From assembly GCA_965249775.1 (NCBI GenBank), contig OZ252253.1, positions 2,852,001 through 2,916,000 on the forward strand: a stretch of DNA of 64,000 bases. The letters are read 5' to 3'. Of this stretch, positions 17,237 through 25,778 are shown piece after piece. How positions within the stretch are numbered: position 1 is the first letter of the stretch; each line of letters begins with the position of its first letter. Both the position numbers and the translations under genes were made by a program. The notes beneath the pieces are model-generated. The model searched no databases. It saw only the letters and a list, made by a program, of their open reading frames with translations, and was not told the DNA's origin. Source of the DNA: UBA822 sp965249775. Lineage in GTDB: Bacteria > Gemmatimonadota > Gemmatimonadetes > Longimicrobiales > Gaopeijiaceae.

Positions 17237-18589
17237 ATGGGCGACGAAAAAGCGAAGAGTACGAGCCAGGGCAGAATGTTCAACGACGAGTCCGGCAATC
17301 AGCTCCCGCTCGCCATGCAGTACGACTACACCAACTTCTATTTCGGGGCGGGCGAGGATGCGTTCGCGATGCTCGACCCTTTCGACGAATGGTATAAGGA
17401 CTCCAAGCCGTCCGGCTATTACTTGTACGGCCTTCCCATGCAGGGCGCGCCGGCTACGCGGGTGGATATCCGCAACACCAAGACAGGTGAGATCCACGAG
17501 GGGCTGCTGAACTTCGCCTCGTACAACTACCTGGGCCTCTCCTATCGCCCCGAGGTCAAAGAGGCCGTGATCGAGGCCGCGAGCCTTTACGGAAACGGTG
17601 CCTCCGGATCCCCGATCCTCAGCGGCTCGCTGGAAGTACACCACGAGCTCGCCGACCGCCTGGCCGCGTTCAAGGGCAAGGAGGCCGTCCTACTCTTTCC
17701 GACCGGCTACAGCGTGAACGTGGGGGTCATCGCGGGGCTCATGCGCTCGGGCGATCTCGTCGTGGCCGACCAGTACGCGCACGCCAGCCTGGTCGACGGC
17801 ATGATCCTCTCGAAGGCCAACAGCCGCTTCTTCCGGCACAACAAGGTCGAGGACCTCGAGCGCAAGCTGAAGCGCTATGAGGGCAAGAAGCTGGTCTTGA
17901 TCGAAGGCGTCTACTCGATGGACGGTGACGTGGCCGTCGTTCCCGACATCGTCGACGTATGCCAGCGATACGGAGCCCGCATCCTCATCGACGAAGCCCA
18001 CTCGACCTTCATTTACGGAGAGAACGGCCGCGGCGTGGCCGAGCACTTCGGGTACGACGACGAGATCGACATTCACGTAGGCACGTTCTCCAAGAGCCTG
18101 GGGGGACAAGGCGGCTTCGTGGCCGGCTCGCAGAAGCTGATCAACTACCTGAGGGGCTTCTCTCGCTCCCGGTTCTTCTCGTGTGGGCTGTCGCCGGTGG
18201 TGGCCGCCGGCATCCTCAAGGCGTTGGATCTCTTCGAGGCCGAGCCGGAGCTCCGGACCAAGTTGTGGGACAACGTGGACTTCATGCAGACGCGTCTCCG
18301 CGACGCCGGCGTCTCCGTGGGTGACTCCGAATGCCAGGTGATTCCGCTCATGGTACGGGACGACGCGCGAGTCTTCGAGATCGGTGAGTCACTCATGCGC
18401 GAGGGGATCTACCTGAACCCGGTGAAGTATCCCGCCGTGCCGAAGCACAGGTCTCGCTTCCGTATGTCGATCTCCGCGGCTCACTCCCATGAGGAGTTGG
18501 AGCAAGGCGCTCAGATCATTACAAGCGTACTGCAAGGGTATGGCATATGCGCACCGACCGAGGGCTCTATTACTTCAACCACGGGCTGA
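17237..18589 (+). CDS. PLP-dependent alpha-oxoamine synthase, serine palmitoyltransferase-like
   Basis: 450 residues from ATG 17237, preceded by GGAGGG. It is a class II aminotransferase-fold enzyme condensing an amino acid with an acyl thioester: NFASYNYLGLS (substrate entry), GNGASGSPILSGSLEVHHELADRLA, the IDEAHS motif, and the PLP lysine in GTFSKSLGGQGG. The family includes serine palmitoyltransferase, AONS, KBL and ALAS. The N-terminal extension (YGLPMQGAP) and lipid-enzyme neighbours favour a serine palmitoyltransferase-like role, making a 3-keto-sphinganine-like product, but AONS or another family member is possible. The next gene overlaps its 3' end by 43 bases. Confidence 0.88.
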   Translation: MGDEKAKSTSQGRMFNDESGNQLPLAMQYDYTNFYFGAGEDAFAMLDPFDEWYKDSKPSGYYLYGLPMQGAPATRVDIRNTKTGEIHEGLLNFASYNYLGLSYRPEVKEAVIEAASLYGNGASGSPILSGSLEVHHELADRLAAFKGKEAVLLFPTGYSVNVGVIAGLMRSGDLVVADQYAHASLVDGMILSKANSRFFRHNKVEDLERKLKRYEGKKLVLIEGVYSMDGDVAVVPDIVDVCQRYGARILIDEAHSTFIYGENGRGVAEHFGYDDEIDIHVGTFSKSLGGQGGFVAGSQKLINYLRGFSRSRFFSCGLSPVVAAGILKALDLFEAEPELRTKLWDNVDFMQTRLRDAGVSVGDSECQVIPLMVRDDARVFEIGESLMREGIYLNPVKYPAVPKHRSRFRMSISAAHSHEELEQGAQIITSVLQGYGICAPTEGSITSTTG

Positions 18590-19218
18590 ACTGCCTCTTC
18601 GAGATGCCGACGTCCGATGCTCGGCGGCTGGTTCCCTTGTACCTCCAACCCCTCGAGGTCCAGCACGAGCGGAGTGTCCTCTCGGTCACTGTGTTCGATT
18701 TTTTCGAAGGCGACGGAGGCGTCTATCAGGAGGTAGTGCTCTCCGTCCTGGTGCCCCCACTCATCAAGCCCGGTGACCCGCTTCCGAAGGCCGGCCTTTA
18801 CCCGTTCGTGGTAGCCACGAGTACGGAGATGGGCCGCAGGGAGGGGGTCGACCGCTGGAAGCTGCCGCACCTCACGCGAGACGTCCAGGTCGCCTTCACC
18901 GAGGGGGACGGCCAGATCTCCGCCGAGGCAAGCGCCGATGGGGAGCCGATACTCGAGCTGACCGGCACGAGTCACCGGTTCGAGCCGGCTGAGCTGCTCT
19001 TTCACACGTTCATGTCCGACGCCGGAGGGATCTATAAGTCGGACGTTACCATGCGTGGCGAGAGCTACAGCGAACACGAGTTCGAGAGAGGCTCGCTCGT
19101 GATCCATCCCCACGAAATGACCGAGGGGCTGACCATAGACGAGATCGCGGATGCGCCCTTTCGGGAGCAGTGGATGAAGAAGGGAGCGGAGGTCTTCGCT
19201 CCCCTCGAAGCCATCTGA
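18547..19218 (+). CDS. Acetoacetate decarboxylase-like protein in lipid operon
   Basis: 223 residues from ATG 18547, with AAGGG upstream; the start overlaps the alpha-oxoamine synthase gene. The fold resembles acetoacetate decarboxylase: SDARRLVPLYLQPLEVQHERSVLSVTVFDF, GGVYQEVVLSVLV, and GVDRWKLPHLTRDV. In the clostridial enzyme the Schiff-base lysine follows a proline (YPKK); the corresponding place here seems to be His (LPHL), so decarboxylase activity is doubtful. ADC-like proteins occur in unrelated pathways, often with unknown chemistry. Its place between the synthase and the kinase suggests a step on, or binding of, the lipid intermediate. Confidence 0.65.
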   Translation: MRTDRGLYYFNHGLNCLFEMPTSDARRLVPLYLQPLEVQHERSVLSVTVFDFFEGDGGVYQEVVLSVLVPPLIKPGDPLPKAGLYPFVVATSTEMGRREGVDRWKLPHLTRDVQVAFTEGDGQISAEASADGEPILELTGTSHRFEPAELLFHTFMSDAGGIYKSDVTMRGESYSEHEFERGSLVIHPHEMTEGLTIDEIADAPFREQWMKKGAEVFAPLEAI

Positions 19219-19219
19219 A

Positions 19220-20239
19220 ATGTCGTCCGACACGGATGGTCGCCGCGTCTTCGTCATCTTCAATCCGGCGTCCGGCCGCGGTCGAGGTGTCAGGAGGATC
19301 GACCAGTTCCTCTCGCTGCTCGAGAAATACGTGCCGGGCTTCACGCACGCGGGCACTTCACGCCCCGGCGAGGAGAGTCTTCTCGCGGACCAGGCGATAA
19401 CCGAGGGGTTCGATCTCATCGTCGCGGTGGGCGGCGATGGGACGTGGAGTAACGTCGCCGACCGGATCGTGGCTTCGGGCCAGGAGAACGTAGCGCTAGG
19501 CATTCTCCCTTCCGGCACTGGGAACGACTTCGGCCGCAATTTCGGTCTGTCGATACGTAATCCGGACCTCGCCGTTCAGACGCTGGCGAACGGAGTGGTC
19601 CGCAGCGTCGACGTGGGCCGGGTAGTTACGGGCGCGACCCCCATTCGGGCAGCGGCCGGCGTACTCGGAACATCGAAGGGTCGGCACTTCCTCAATCTGG
19701 TCGGATTCGGATTCGACATCGCCGTCATTGAAGACGCGTTGGGCGCCCGATTCCTGCGGGGAGAGTTGCTGTACCAGCTGACTGCCTTGAAGAATCTCTT
19801 TTCCTACTCCGGCGTTTCTTTGGTACTCAAAGGTGATGGACCTACGGTGAGCGGTGATCAGCTCATGCTCACCATCTCGAACGCGCCATTTTTCGGGGGT
19901 GGCTACCTGATTGCTCCGTCGGCAGAGCTTCATGACGGACTGTTGCACGCGTGTGTCATCGGCAACACGCCGGCATTCACGCGGTGGCGTCTCTTCAACG
20001 CCGCGCCCAAGGGGCGGCACGTCCTCTCACCCCACGTCCAGACGCGCCAGAGCACCCGCTTTTCGGCGTGCTTTCCCACGCCACCGAAGTACGAAGTCGA
20101 CGGGGAGCTCTGGCAAGCCGACGATGTCGAGGTGATCGTCGAAGCCGTTTCTGGGGCACTCCCGTTGGTGGTCCCGGCTGGAGGGCGAATGGGTTCTCCC
20201 GGACGAGGCTCACCCCCCCCGCCCAACCCCGCGATCTAG
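19220..20239 (+). CDS. Lipid kinase of the diacylglycerol/sphingosine kinase family
   Basis: 339 residues, start one base after the upstream stop. The DAGK catalytic domain is clear: VFVIFNPASGRGRG (nucleotide-binding strand), LIVAVGGDGTWSNVADRI with the GGDGT motif, and LGILPSGTGNDFGRNFGL. The C-terminal half is the beta-sandwich domain of YegS/DgkB proteins. Substrates in the family are diacylglycerol, sphingoid bases or ceramide. Beside a serine palmitoyltransferase-like gene, a sphingoid or ceramide-like substrate is plausible, as for the Caulobacter ceramide kinase. It converges with modC; the stops interlock at CTAG. Confidence 0.88.
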   Translation: MSSDTDGRRVFVIFNPASGRGRGVRRIDQFLSLLEKYVPGFTHAGTSRPGEESLLADQAITEGFDLIVAVGGDGTWSNVADRIVASGQENVALGILPSGTGNDFGRNFGLSIRNPDLAVQTLANGVVRSVDVGRVVTGATPIRAAAGVLGTSKGRHFLNLVGFGFDIAVIEDALGARFLRGELLYQLTALKNLFSYSGVSLVLKGDGPTVSGDQLMLTISNAPFFGGGYLIAPSAELHDGLLHACVIGNTPAFTRWRLFNAAPKGRHVLSPHVQTRQSTRFSACFPTPPKYEVDGELWQADDVEVIVEAVSGALPLVVPAGGRMGSPGRGSPPPPNPAI

Positions 20240-20910
20240 GCCGAGGCGCCGTCCGCGGTAAGGCTGCCCCGGACGAGCACCCAGCGCTCGTCGGCCAGGA
20301 GCTCGGCGTCACGCTCGTCGTGACTCACGAGAACGATGGGCGTTCCGGTTTCACGGGCGAATGCACGCACCATCGCAGCGATCTCCGAACGCAGGGGCCG
20401 GTCGAGCGCCGAGAACGGTTCGTCGAGAAGCAGCACCCGTGGGGCAGAGAGAAGAGCCCGGCCCAACGCTACCCGCTGGCGTTCCCCTCCCGAGAGAAAT
20501 CGGGGACGCCGGTCGAGCAAATCCGAGAGAAACAACGACTCGGCCATCCTCTCGACTTCGGGACGGCCGGTCCCGGCGTAGGCGAGATTCTCTCTGAGTG
20601 AGAGGTGAGGGAAAAGCAGCGCGTCCTGCGGCACCCACCCCACCCTCCGCTCCCATGCCGGCATGTTGACCCCGGAGTCGGAGTCGAGCCAGATCTCGTC
20701 ACCCAAGCTCACACGGCCCTCGGCGCTGGGCTCGAGTCCGGCCAAGGCCCGCAGGAGGGTACTCTTACCCGACCCCGATGGACCCAGGATCGCGACGTGG
20801 TCGCTCTCGGGGCGCCAGTCGACGTCGAGGTCGATTGCGTCGAGGGGAACGCGTACCCGGACGTGTAGCCCCCACCCCCCCACGCCCACCGTGCTCCGCT
20901 CAGTTTCCAT
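20236..20910 (-). CDS. modC: Molybdate ABC transporter ATPase
   Basis: 224 residues from ATG 20910, which has AAGGGGAG seven bases upstream; the longer frame to 20961 would overlap modAB. Domains: Walker A GPSGSGKSTLL, Q-loop VPQDALLF, signature LSGGERQRVALGRALL, Walker B VLLLDEPFSALD, and switch His in VSHDERDAELL. The C-terminal MOP/TOBE molybdate-binding domain of long ModC proteins is missing, as in many short ATPases of this group. It is paired with the fused ModA-ModB gene upstream, which supports a molybdate or tungstate role. A molybdopterin enzyme lies at 60248-60946. Confidence 0.85.
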   Translation of the reverse strand: METERSTVGVGGWGLHVRVRVPLDAIDLDVDWRPESDHVAILGPSGSGKSTLLRALAGLEPSAEGRVSLGDEIWLDSDSGVNMPAWERRVGWVPQDALLFPHLSLRENLAYAGTGRPEVERMAESLFLSDLLDRRPRFLSGGERQRVALGRALLSAPRVLLLDEPFSALDRPLRSEIAAMVRAFARETGTPIVLVSHDERDAELLADERWVLVRGSLTADGASA

Positions 20911-20921
20911 GGATGCTCCCC

Positions 20922-22655
20922 TTACCGTCCATGGTGGTCCTCGATTCTGCGTCGCTGCCACCTCGTCAGCCGCTCGAATCCGAGGAGGGCTACGAGCGAA
21001 AGCATCACGCTGGCGATCACCAGCGTCCAGGTGGCACCCTGGCCCGAGGGCGACTCGAGCAACGAGTAGACGGCGAGGGCGATCGTGCGTGTCTCGCCCT
21101 CCATGTTTCCAGCGAGCACCACGGTCGCCCCGAACTCACCCAAGGAACGAGCGAACGCGAGCACGGCCCCGGCCGCGATGCCCGGGAGAGCCAACGGCAG
21201 AGAAATGCGCCGGAAGGTCGGCGCCTTCGGGACGCCAAGCGTCCAAGAGACCTCCTCGAAACGCTGGTCCACCGTATCGAACACGGCCCTGATCGCCATC
21301 ACGTACAGAGGAAACCCTACGACCAATGCCGCCAGGGTCGCCCCCAAGATCGTGAACGGAATCTGTAGGCCCATCGCAGCGAGCAGCCCGCCGAGCGCAG
21401 AGTCTCGACCGAGTACACTCAGGAGCAGGAAGCCGGTGACCACGGGAGGAACCACGAGGGGCGCCATGACGATCATCGAAACGAAGCTCTTCCCCAGGAA
21501 GTCACGGCGGGCCAATAACCACCCCATGGCGACTGCAGGGACCAGTCCCAAGAGAACCGCGCTGAACGCGACAATCAGCGACAGCCAGACCGCCGACCAC
21601 GGATCCAGCGCGGGCGAAGTGACCTGTGCCGCCCCCGCCGCCGATGCATCGTCGTTGGCTGGCCCAAAGCCCGATGCCACAAGTATGGCCACGGCCTCCG
21701 TGCCACCCATGAAGTCGAGAAACGCCTCCGCAGCTTCGCGGTGTTGGGTCCGGGTGGTTACGGCCCCCGTATATGTCGGTTCCGGATAGTCCTCCCCCTC
21801 GAACGCGAACACCAGGCTCACGCGGTCCTCAGCCAATGCATCTGTTCGATATACGATGCCGCCGTCCGCCTCGTCCCTGGCCACCCATTCGAGTGTCGCC
21901 CGCACACTGCCCCCGCGAATGATGCGTGGCTCGATCGCACTCCAGGCCCCCACGCGCTCGAGCGCCGCCCTCGCATATCGGCCCGCCGGGACGTTCTCTC
22001 CTGCCAGGGCGATCCGAGGGAGATCTGCGCCGGCTATCGAACGTGGGCCTGGGGGCGGATCAGACGCGCCCCTGGGCACTACGAACACGAGCTGATTCGT
22101 CGTCACTGGTCGGATCGACTCTCCGTCGACGCCACCTCGCTCCTCGAGCCAACGCACCCATATGTCGTCGGCCGATATGAAGACGTCTGCCGGCGCGCCC
22201 CTGAGGATCTGTGGCGCCAGGCGGGAGGTCGCGTCGAAGCCGAAGCGAACGGGAACCCCCGCTGCGGCCTCCCAGGCTCGGGCCACAACGGGCAACACAT
22301 CCTGGAGGCTCGATGCCGCGAGCACCAGCAAAGCCTCGGGCGTTTGCTCGGGCGATTGCTCGACCGATTGGCCGGCCGGCCGGCCCAGTTCGGGCTCTGC
22401 CTGGGCGGTGGGGACCGCAGCGCTGGTCCACGACGCCCCTTCCGCCCTGGCTGGCTGACCCATGAACAACTGGACAGCAGCCACCCAGATGAGCCATTCT
22501 GTAGATAAGAGGAGTGGCAAGCGACAACCCGCTCGTAGGTCCCCGGTTAGGCCGGTTTGATGGGCCCACGCAAGGGGAGTATTTGATCCGTGGCAGTGGC
22601 CCAGGTTAGGTAGCGGCCCGAATACCGGCAAGGAGGTCGGCGGGCATGCATTCAC
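20922..22655 (-). CDS. Molybdate ABC transporter, fused ModA-ModB
   Basis: Up to 577 residues. The first domain (about 105-345) is a ModA periplasmic binding protein: LLVLAASSLQDVLPVVARAWE, GFDATSRLAPQI, ADVFISADDIWVRWL, QLVFVVPRG, ADGGIVYRTDA. The second (about 355-577) is a ModB permease with five or so helices, PLVVPPVVTGF and the EAA loop SLGEFGATVVLAGN. The two are usually separate proteins; here no stop intervenes. The first ATG (22655) gives 45 residues unlike any signal peptide; a TTG at 22520 would give a proper signal (hydrophobic stretch before PARAEG), so it is a better candidate. The next gene, modC, is 11 bases on. Confidence 0.85.
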   Translation of the reverse strand: MNACPPTSLPVFGPLPNLGHCHGSNTPLAWAHQTGLTGDLRAGCRLPLLLSTEWLIWVAAVQLFMGQPARAEGASWTSAAVPTAQAEPELGRPAGQSVEQSPEQTPEALLVLAASSLQDVLPVVARAWEAAAGVPVRFGFDATSRLAPQILRGAPADVFISADDIWVRWLEERGGVDGESIRPVTTNQLVFVVPRGASDPPPGPRSIAGADLPRIALAGENVPAGRYARAALERVGAWSAIEPRIIRGGSVRATLEWVARDEADGGIVYRTDALAEDRVSLVFAFEGEDYPEPTYTGAVTTRTQHREAAEAFLDFMGGTEAVAILVASGFGPANDDASAAGAAQVTSPALDPWSAVWLSLIVAFSAVLLGLVPAVAMGWLLARRDFLGKSFVSMIVMAPLVVPPVVTGFLLLSVLGRDSALGGLLAAMGLQIPFTILGATLAALVVGFPLYVMAIRAVFDTVDQRFEEVSWTLGVPKAPTFRRISLPLALPGIAAGAVLAFARSLGEFGATVVLAGNMEGETRTIALAVYSLLESPSGQGATWTLVIASVMLSLVALLGFERLTRWQRRRIEDHHGR

Positions 22656-22706
22656 GAGAAAACGAGCAATGGAAGGCAGCTTGAAGCAGAGCCGACCCGG
22701 TTCGGC

Positions 22707-24557
22707 ATGACACCGGTATTTATTTCCGCAGGGCTCGCTTTGATCCTGGCCGGTGGATGGGCCTGGATTCGCGCGTCCGGGAAACCCACAGCGGGCTCCA
22801 GACCCAGGGGCGGAGACCAGGTCATCATTGACCAGTCACCAGTGGGCGCGCTCCTCCTCGATCCAGCACTTCGCATCGCTTGGGCCAACGACACGTTTTG
22901 TGATCTCTTCGGCCTAACCCGGAGCGAGTTGGTTGGACGCGAGTTTTCGGACGTCGTTCAGCAGGAGCTGAAGGACCTTGTCGAGGACCCGAACGTGGTC
23001 GAGGCCGGCCTGCTGGAAGCGTATGAGTCCGGTACGAAGGCCTCGCCCTTCGGTTTCTACCTTCGGGCCCGGGCCGGTGGGGACCGACGCCAGATCGAGC
23101 ACACTTGTCAGGTGATCCAGAAGAAGCCACTCGTCGGGGGACGTGTCGCTTATTTCGTCAACGTTACACCCAGAGAGAGCCTCGCCCTCACACAGCATGC
23201 CCGGGATGTCCACGTCCACGAGCTCGACCAGATTCTGATCAACCTGGCTCGAAGAAGCGGCGCACCCGAGGCAGACGAGGCGTCGGTGCTGCGTGAGGTC
23301 GCAGAGCTTGCGGCCGGCGCGCTAAAGCCCGACCGATGGGAGCTCTGGTACCTCGGTGAGTCCCGCACCCAGTGGAGGCTCGGCCATCTGAGCTACGCCC
23401 AGTCGAGACAGGAGGAGGCGCCGCCAGAGATCTCGTTCCGGCAAACGGGGCCGTATCTGCGGACGCTCGACCAGGTCCGGGTGATGGTCACCTCGGACGT
23501 CAAAAACGACCCCGACGGCCATACCCTCTTGGGGGAGGGGCGGGTCGAGCCTGGGGCCGCGAGTCGCTTGGATGTCCCCATCCGGGACCGAGGGAAAGTG
23601 GTCGGCTTGCTCGTCATCGCCCATCATACGCCCCACCCTTGGACGCCTGGCGAGAGGCGCTTCGCCGCGTCGATCGGGGACCGCATGTCGTTCCTCGTCG
23701 AGGCTGGCAGAGCGAGAGAGGCCTTGAGCCCGACAGAGCCCCTAGAGTCTGCGGCGCTTCCACCTGCGGCGACCAGTGAGATCGATGGTTTCATCCACCT
23801 TGATGAGAAACTCCGCTTTACGTTCCTCAGTCCGACCGTCCTTCAGTGGCTCGACTCGCGGGGGGTAGACGGCGGCGCCCTCGTTGGGCGTGGCCTCCAG
23901 GAATCGATGAAGGGCGTCAAGGACAGGTCGATCGTGGCCGAGGTTCGGAAGGCGGTCCGCGGTGGTGGGCCGGCGCGGCTCCGCCGCCAACTTGAGTGCG
24001 ATGGACCGTGGCTTGACGTCTTGGTCAGTCCCTCGGCGACTGGTGTGTCCGTCACGGTCCAAGACCGGGCACGCGCGAAGGAGCACGAGGCGGAGCGCTC
24101 GCTGCTCGATTCGGAGACTCGCTTCCGGTCCGTCGTTGAATCGCTTCGCGAGGGGTTGATCATCACCGATCTGAGCGACCGCATCGAGTACGTGAACCCC
24201 CGCATCACCGACCTCACCGGGCTCCGCCCCGAGGATCTGGACGGAAAGCAGGCCCAGGAGCTGCTGTTCGACATCGAGAATTGGAAGGGACAGGAAAAGC
24301 GGATGAAAGCCCGGCTCGAGAAGAAGCGCACTCGATACAAGGCGCCGCTCATCGGTAAGGACGGCGAGGTTCTGCCGGTCGAAGTGATCTCGACGCCTCT
24401 CCGGAACGCGGACGGCGCCGTCACGGGGGTGGTCGATGCGATCACTGCCGTGGGGGACCAGAAGAGACTGCGGTCCAAGCAAGCGGGTGGCAAAGTATCG
24501 CGAGCGGCCGAAACCCAAAAAGCACCCCCAGCGGGAAGAGCCGGCAAAGCACCTTGA
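22707..24557 (+). CDS. Membrane-anchored PAS-GAF-PAS-PAS sensor without output domain
   Basis: 616 residues. An N-terminal transmembrane helix (residues 3-22) is followed by a PAS domain (IIDQSPVGALLLDPALRIAWANDTFCDLFGL), a GAF-like domain (about 170-335: ELDQILINLARR through LDVPIRDRGKVVGLLVIAHHT), a weaker PAS (EIDGFIHLDEKLRFTFLSPTVLQWL), and a final PAS (FRSVVESLREGLIITDLSDRIEYVNPRITDLTG) with its PAC tail. No histidine kinase, GGDEF or methyl-accepting domain follows, and the C-terminus is a Lys/Ala tail. It probably senses a small molecule and acts through a partner. It diverges from modAB across 51 bases. Confidence 0.85.
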   Translation: MTPVFISAGLALILAGGWAWIRASGKPTAGSRPRGGDQVIIDQSPVGALLLDPALRIAWANDTFCDLFGLTRSELVGREFSDVVQQELKDLVEDPNVVEAGLLEAYESGTKASPFGFYLRARAGGDRRQIEHTCQVIQKKPLVGGRVAYFVNVTPRESLALTQHARDVHVHELDQILINLARRSGAPEADEASVLREVAELAAGALKPDRWELWYLGESRTQWRLGHLSYAQSRQEEAPPEISFRQTGPYLRTLDQVRVMVTSDVKNDPDGHTLLGEGRVEPGAASRLDVPIRDRGKVVGLLVIAHHTPHPWTPGERRFAASIGDRMSFLVEAGRAREALSPTEPLESAALPPAATSEIDGFIHLDEKLRFTFLSPTVLQWLDSRGVDGGALVGRGLQESMKGVKDRSIVAEVRKAVRGGGPARLRRQLECDGPWLDVLVSPSATGVSVTVQDRARAKEHEAERSLLDSETRFRSVVESLREGLIITDLSDRIEYVNPRITDLTGLRPEDLDGKQAQELLFDIENWKGQEKRMKARLEKKRTRYKAPLIGKDGEVLPVEVISTPLRNADGAVTGVVDAITAVGDQKRLRSKQAGGKVSRAAETQKAPPAGRAGKAP

Positions 24558-25038
24558 AAGAACAAAGACCTACCGGTCTGCCCCTCTCACGAGCTCAGGG
24601 CGAAAGACACTGAGCGTCGCCGAAGCAGTAATCGACGCTCGCGCCTACGAGCTGGACTCCTTCGGGCACGTCAACCACGCCGTCTATCTCAACTATTTCG
24701 AGCAGGCCCGCTTCGAAGTCCTGAGGGACTGCGGTTTCACCTACGACGAGCTCGCGCGACGAGGTTGGGCGATCCATGTGCGCGCTGAAGTGGACTACTT
24801 GAGTGAGGTTCTTCTTGGAGATCGGCTGCGGATCAGAACTTGGACGGAGGGGTTCCGGCGCACGAGCATGGTCTTCCTTCAAGAGGCCCGGCGGGACCCC
24901 CGGGGGGGAGAGGCCGATTCGATACCTGTTGCGCGAGCTCGCGTCGTGGCCGCCTGGATCGGGGGGAACGGTCGTCCAACGCGGGTCCCGGAGGAGGTCC
25001 GAGACGGGTTCGGCAACCTCGAAGCGCCCAAAGCGTGA
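24436..25038 (+). CDS. Acyl-CoA thioesterase, hotdog fold (YbgC/4-HBT type)
   Basis: The hotdog domain runs from about residue 60: SVAEAVIDARAYELDSFGHVNHAVYLNYFEQARFEVLR. This matches the 4-hydroxybenzoyl-CoA thioesterase motif DxxGHVNxxxYxxxxExxR, with the catalytic Asp. The enzyme hydrolyses acyl-CoA thioesters; the substrate is unknown. Start choice is hard. The only ATG (24436) lies inside the PAS gene and adds some 58 Arg/Lys/Pro-rich residues. A GTG at 24487 or an unusual CTG at 24610 are alternatives. I keep the longest frame and doubt its N-terminus. Overlap with the PAS gene suggests co-transcription. Confidence 0.8.
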   Translation: MRSLPWGTRRDCGPSKRVAKYRERPKPKKHPQREEPAKHLERTKTYRSAPLTSSGRKTLSVAEAVIDARAYELDSFGHVNHAVYLNYFEQARFEVLRDCGFTYDELARRGWAIHVRAEVDYLSEVLLGDRLRIRTWTEGFRRTSMVFLQEARRDPRGGEADSIPVARARVVAAWIGGNGRPTRVPEEVRDGFGNLEAPKA

Positions 25039-25085
25039 GAGCTCGATACGCGCCCAACCCACGGTCAGGGTGGAGGTAACCAAAT

Positions 25086-25141
25086 GACACGATGGACTTA
25101 GCCAAACGACACGATGGACCAGGCCAGATGACACGATGGAC
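25086..25141. repeat. Triple direct repeat in the pyrE leader, period 22 bp
   Basis: GACACGATGGAC occurs at 25086-25097, 25108-25119 and 25130-25141. The first and third copies are preceded by AT, giving ATGACACGATGGAC. The third copy contains the pyrE ATG at 25136. Confidence 0.9.
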
Positions 25142-25732
25142 GCAAGCCGCATGAACGAGTTGATGGAAGAGCGGGAGCGCCTCAAGAGGCTACTTCTGGA
25201 GCGCTCCGTGCGCCTCGGCGATTTTACGCTCTCGAGCGGAGCAAGCTCGCCGTATTACGTCGACGCCCGGCAGACGACCATGACGGCCGAGGGGCAGAAG
25301 CTCACCGGCAAAATCGCGTACGATTTGATCGAAGGAGCGGGCTGGGACGTGACGCACGTGGGAGGGCTGACCCTCGGCGCCGACCCGGTTACCTACGCGA
25401 TCGCGCACCACAGCACCGCACGCAACAGGGTGCTCGATGGCTTCACAGTGCGTAAGGAACCGAAGGGCCACGGAACCGGACAGCAGATCGAGGGAGGGCT
25501 CCCCACCGGCGCTCGCGTGGCCATCGTAGAGGACGCGGTGACGAGTGGTGCGAGCGCGATTCGGGCGATCGAAGCGGTTCGCGAGCACGGAGTGACCGTC
25601 GCCGGCGTGATCTGCTTAGTGGATCGGGAAGAGGGCGGGCGTGGCAAGCTGGACGAGCTCGGCGTTCCTCTACTCGCGGCGTTTACAGGCCCGGAGCTTC
25701 TCACGGCAGCGAGAGAAGCAGCGGACGGATGA
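25136..25732 (+). CDS. pyrE: Orotate phosphoribosyltransferase
   Basis: 198 residues from ATG 25136; ATG 25151 is also possible. The enzyme joins orotate to PRPP, giving OMP in pyrimidine synthesis. Motifs: FTLSSGASSPYYVDARQTTM, GGLTLGADPVTYAIA, FTVRKEPKGHGTGQQIEG (catalytic Lys and flexible loop) and the PRPP-binding loop VAIVEDAVTSGASA. Length is normal. The leader holds a 22-bp triple repeat and two very short reading frames, one preceded by a strong GGAGG, which could couple or regulate its translation. Downstream lies the palindromic element. Confidence 0.92.
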   Translation: MDASRMNELMEERERLKRLLLERSVRLGDFTLSSGASSPYYVDARQTTMTAEGQKLTGKIAYDLIEGAGWDVTHVGGLTLGADPVTYAIAHHSTARNRVLDGFTVRKEPKGHGTGQQIEGGLPTGARVAIVEDAVTSGASAIRAIEAVREHGVTVAGVICLVDREEGGRGKLDELGVPLLAAFTGPELLTAAREAADG

Positions 25733-25778
25733 CTTCCTTGCCGTCGGGTACGGGAGCGCTCTTCTAAGCTGGTAGGTG

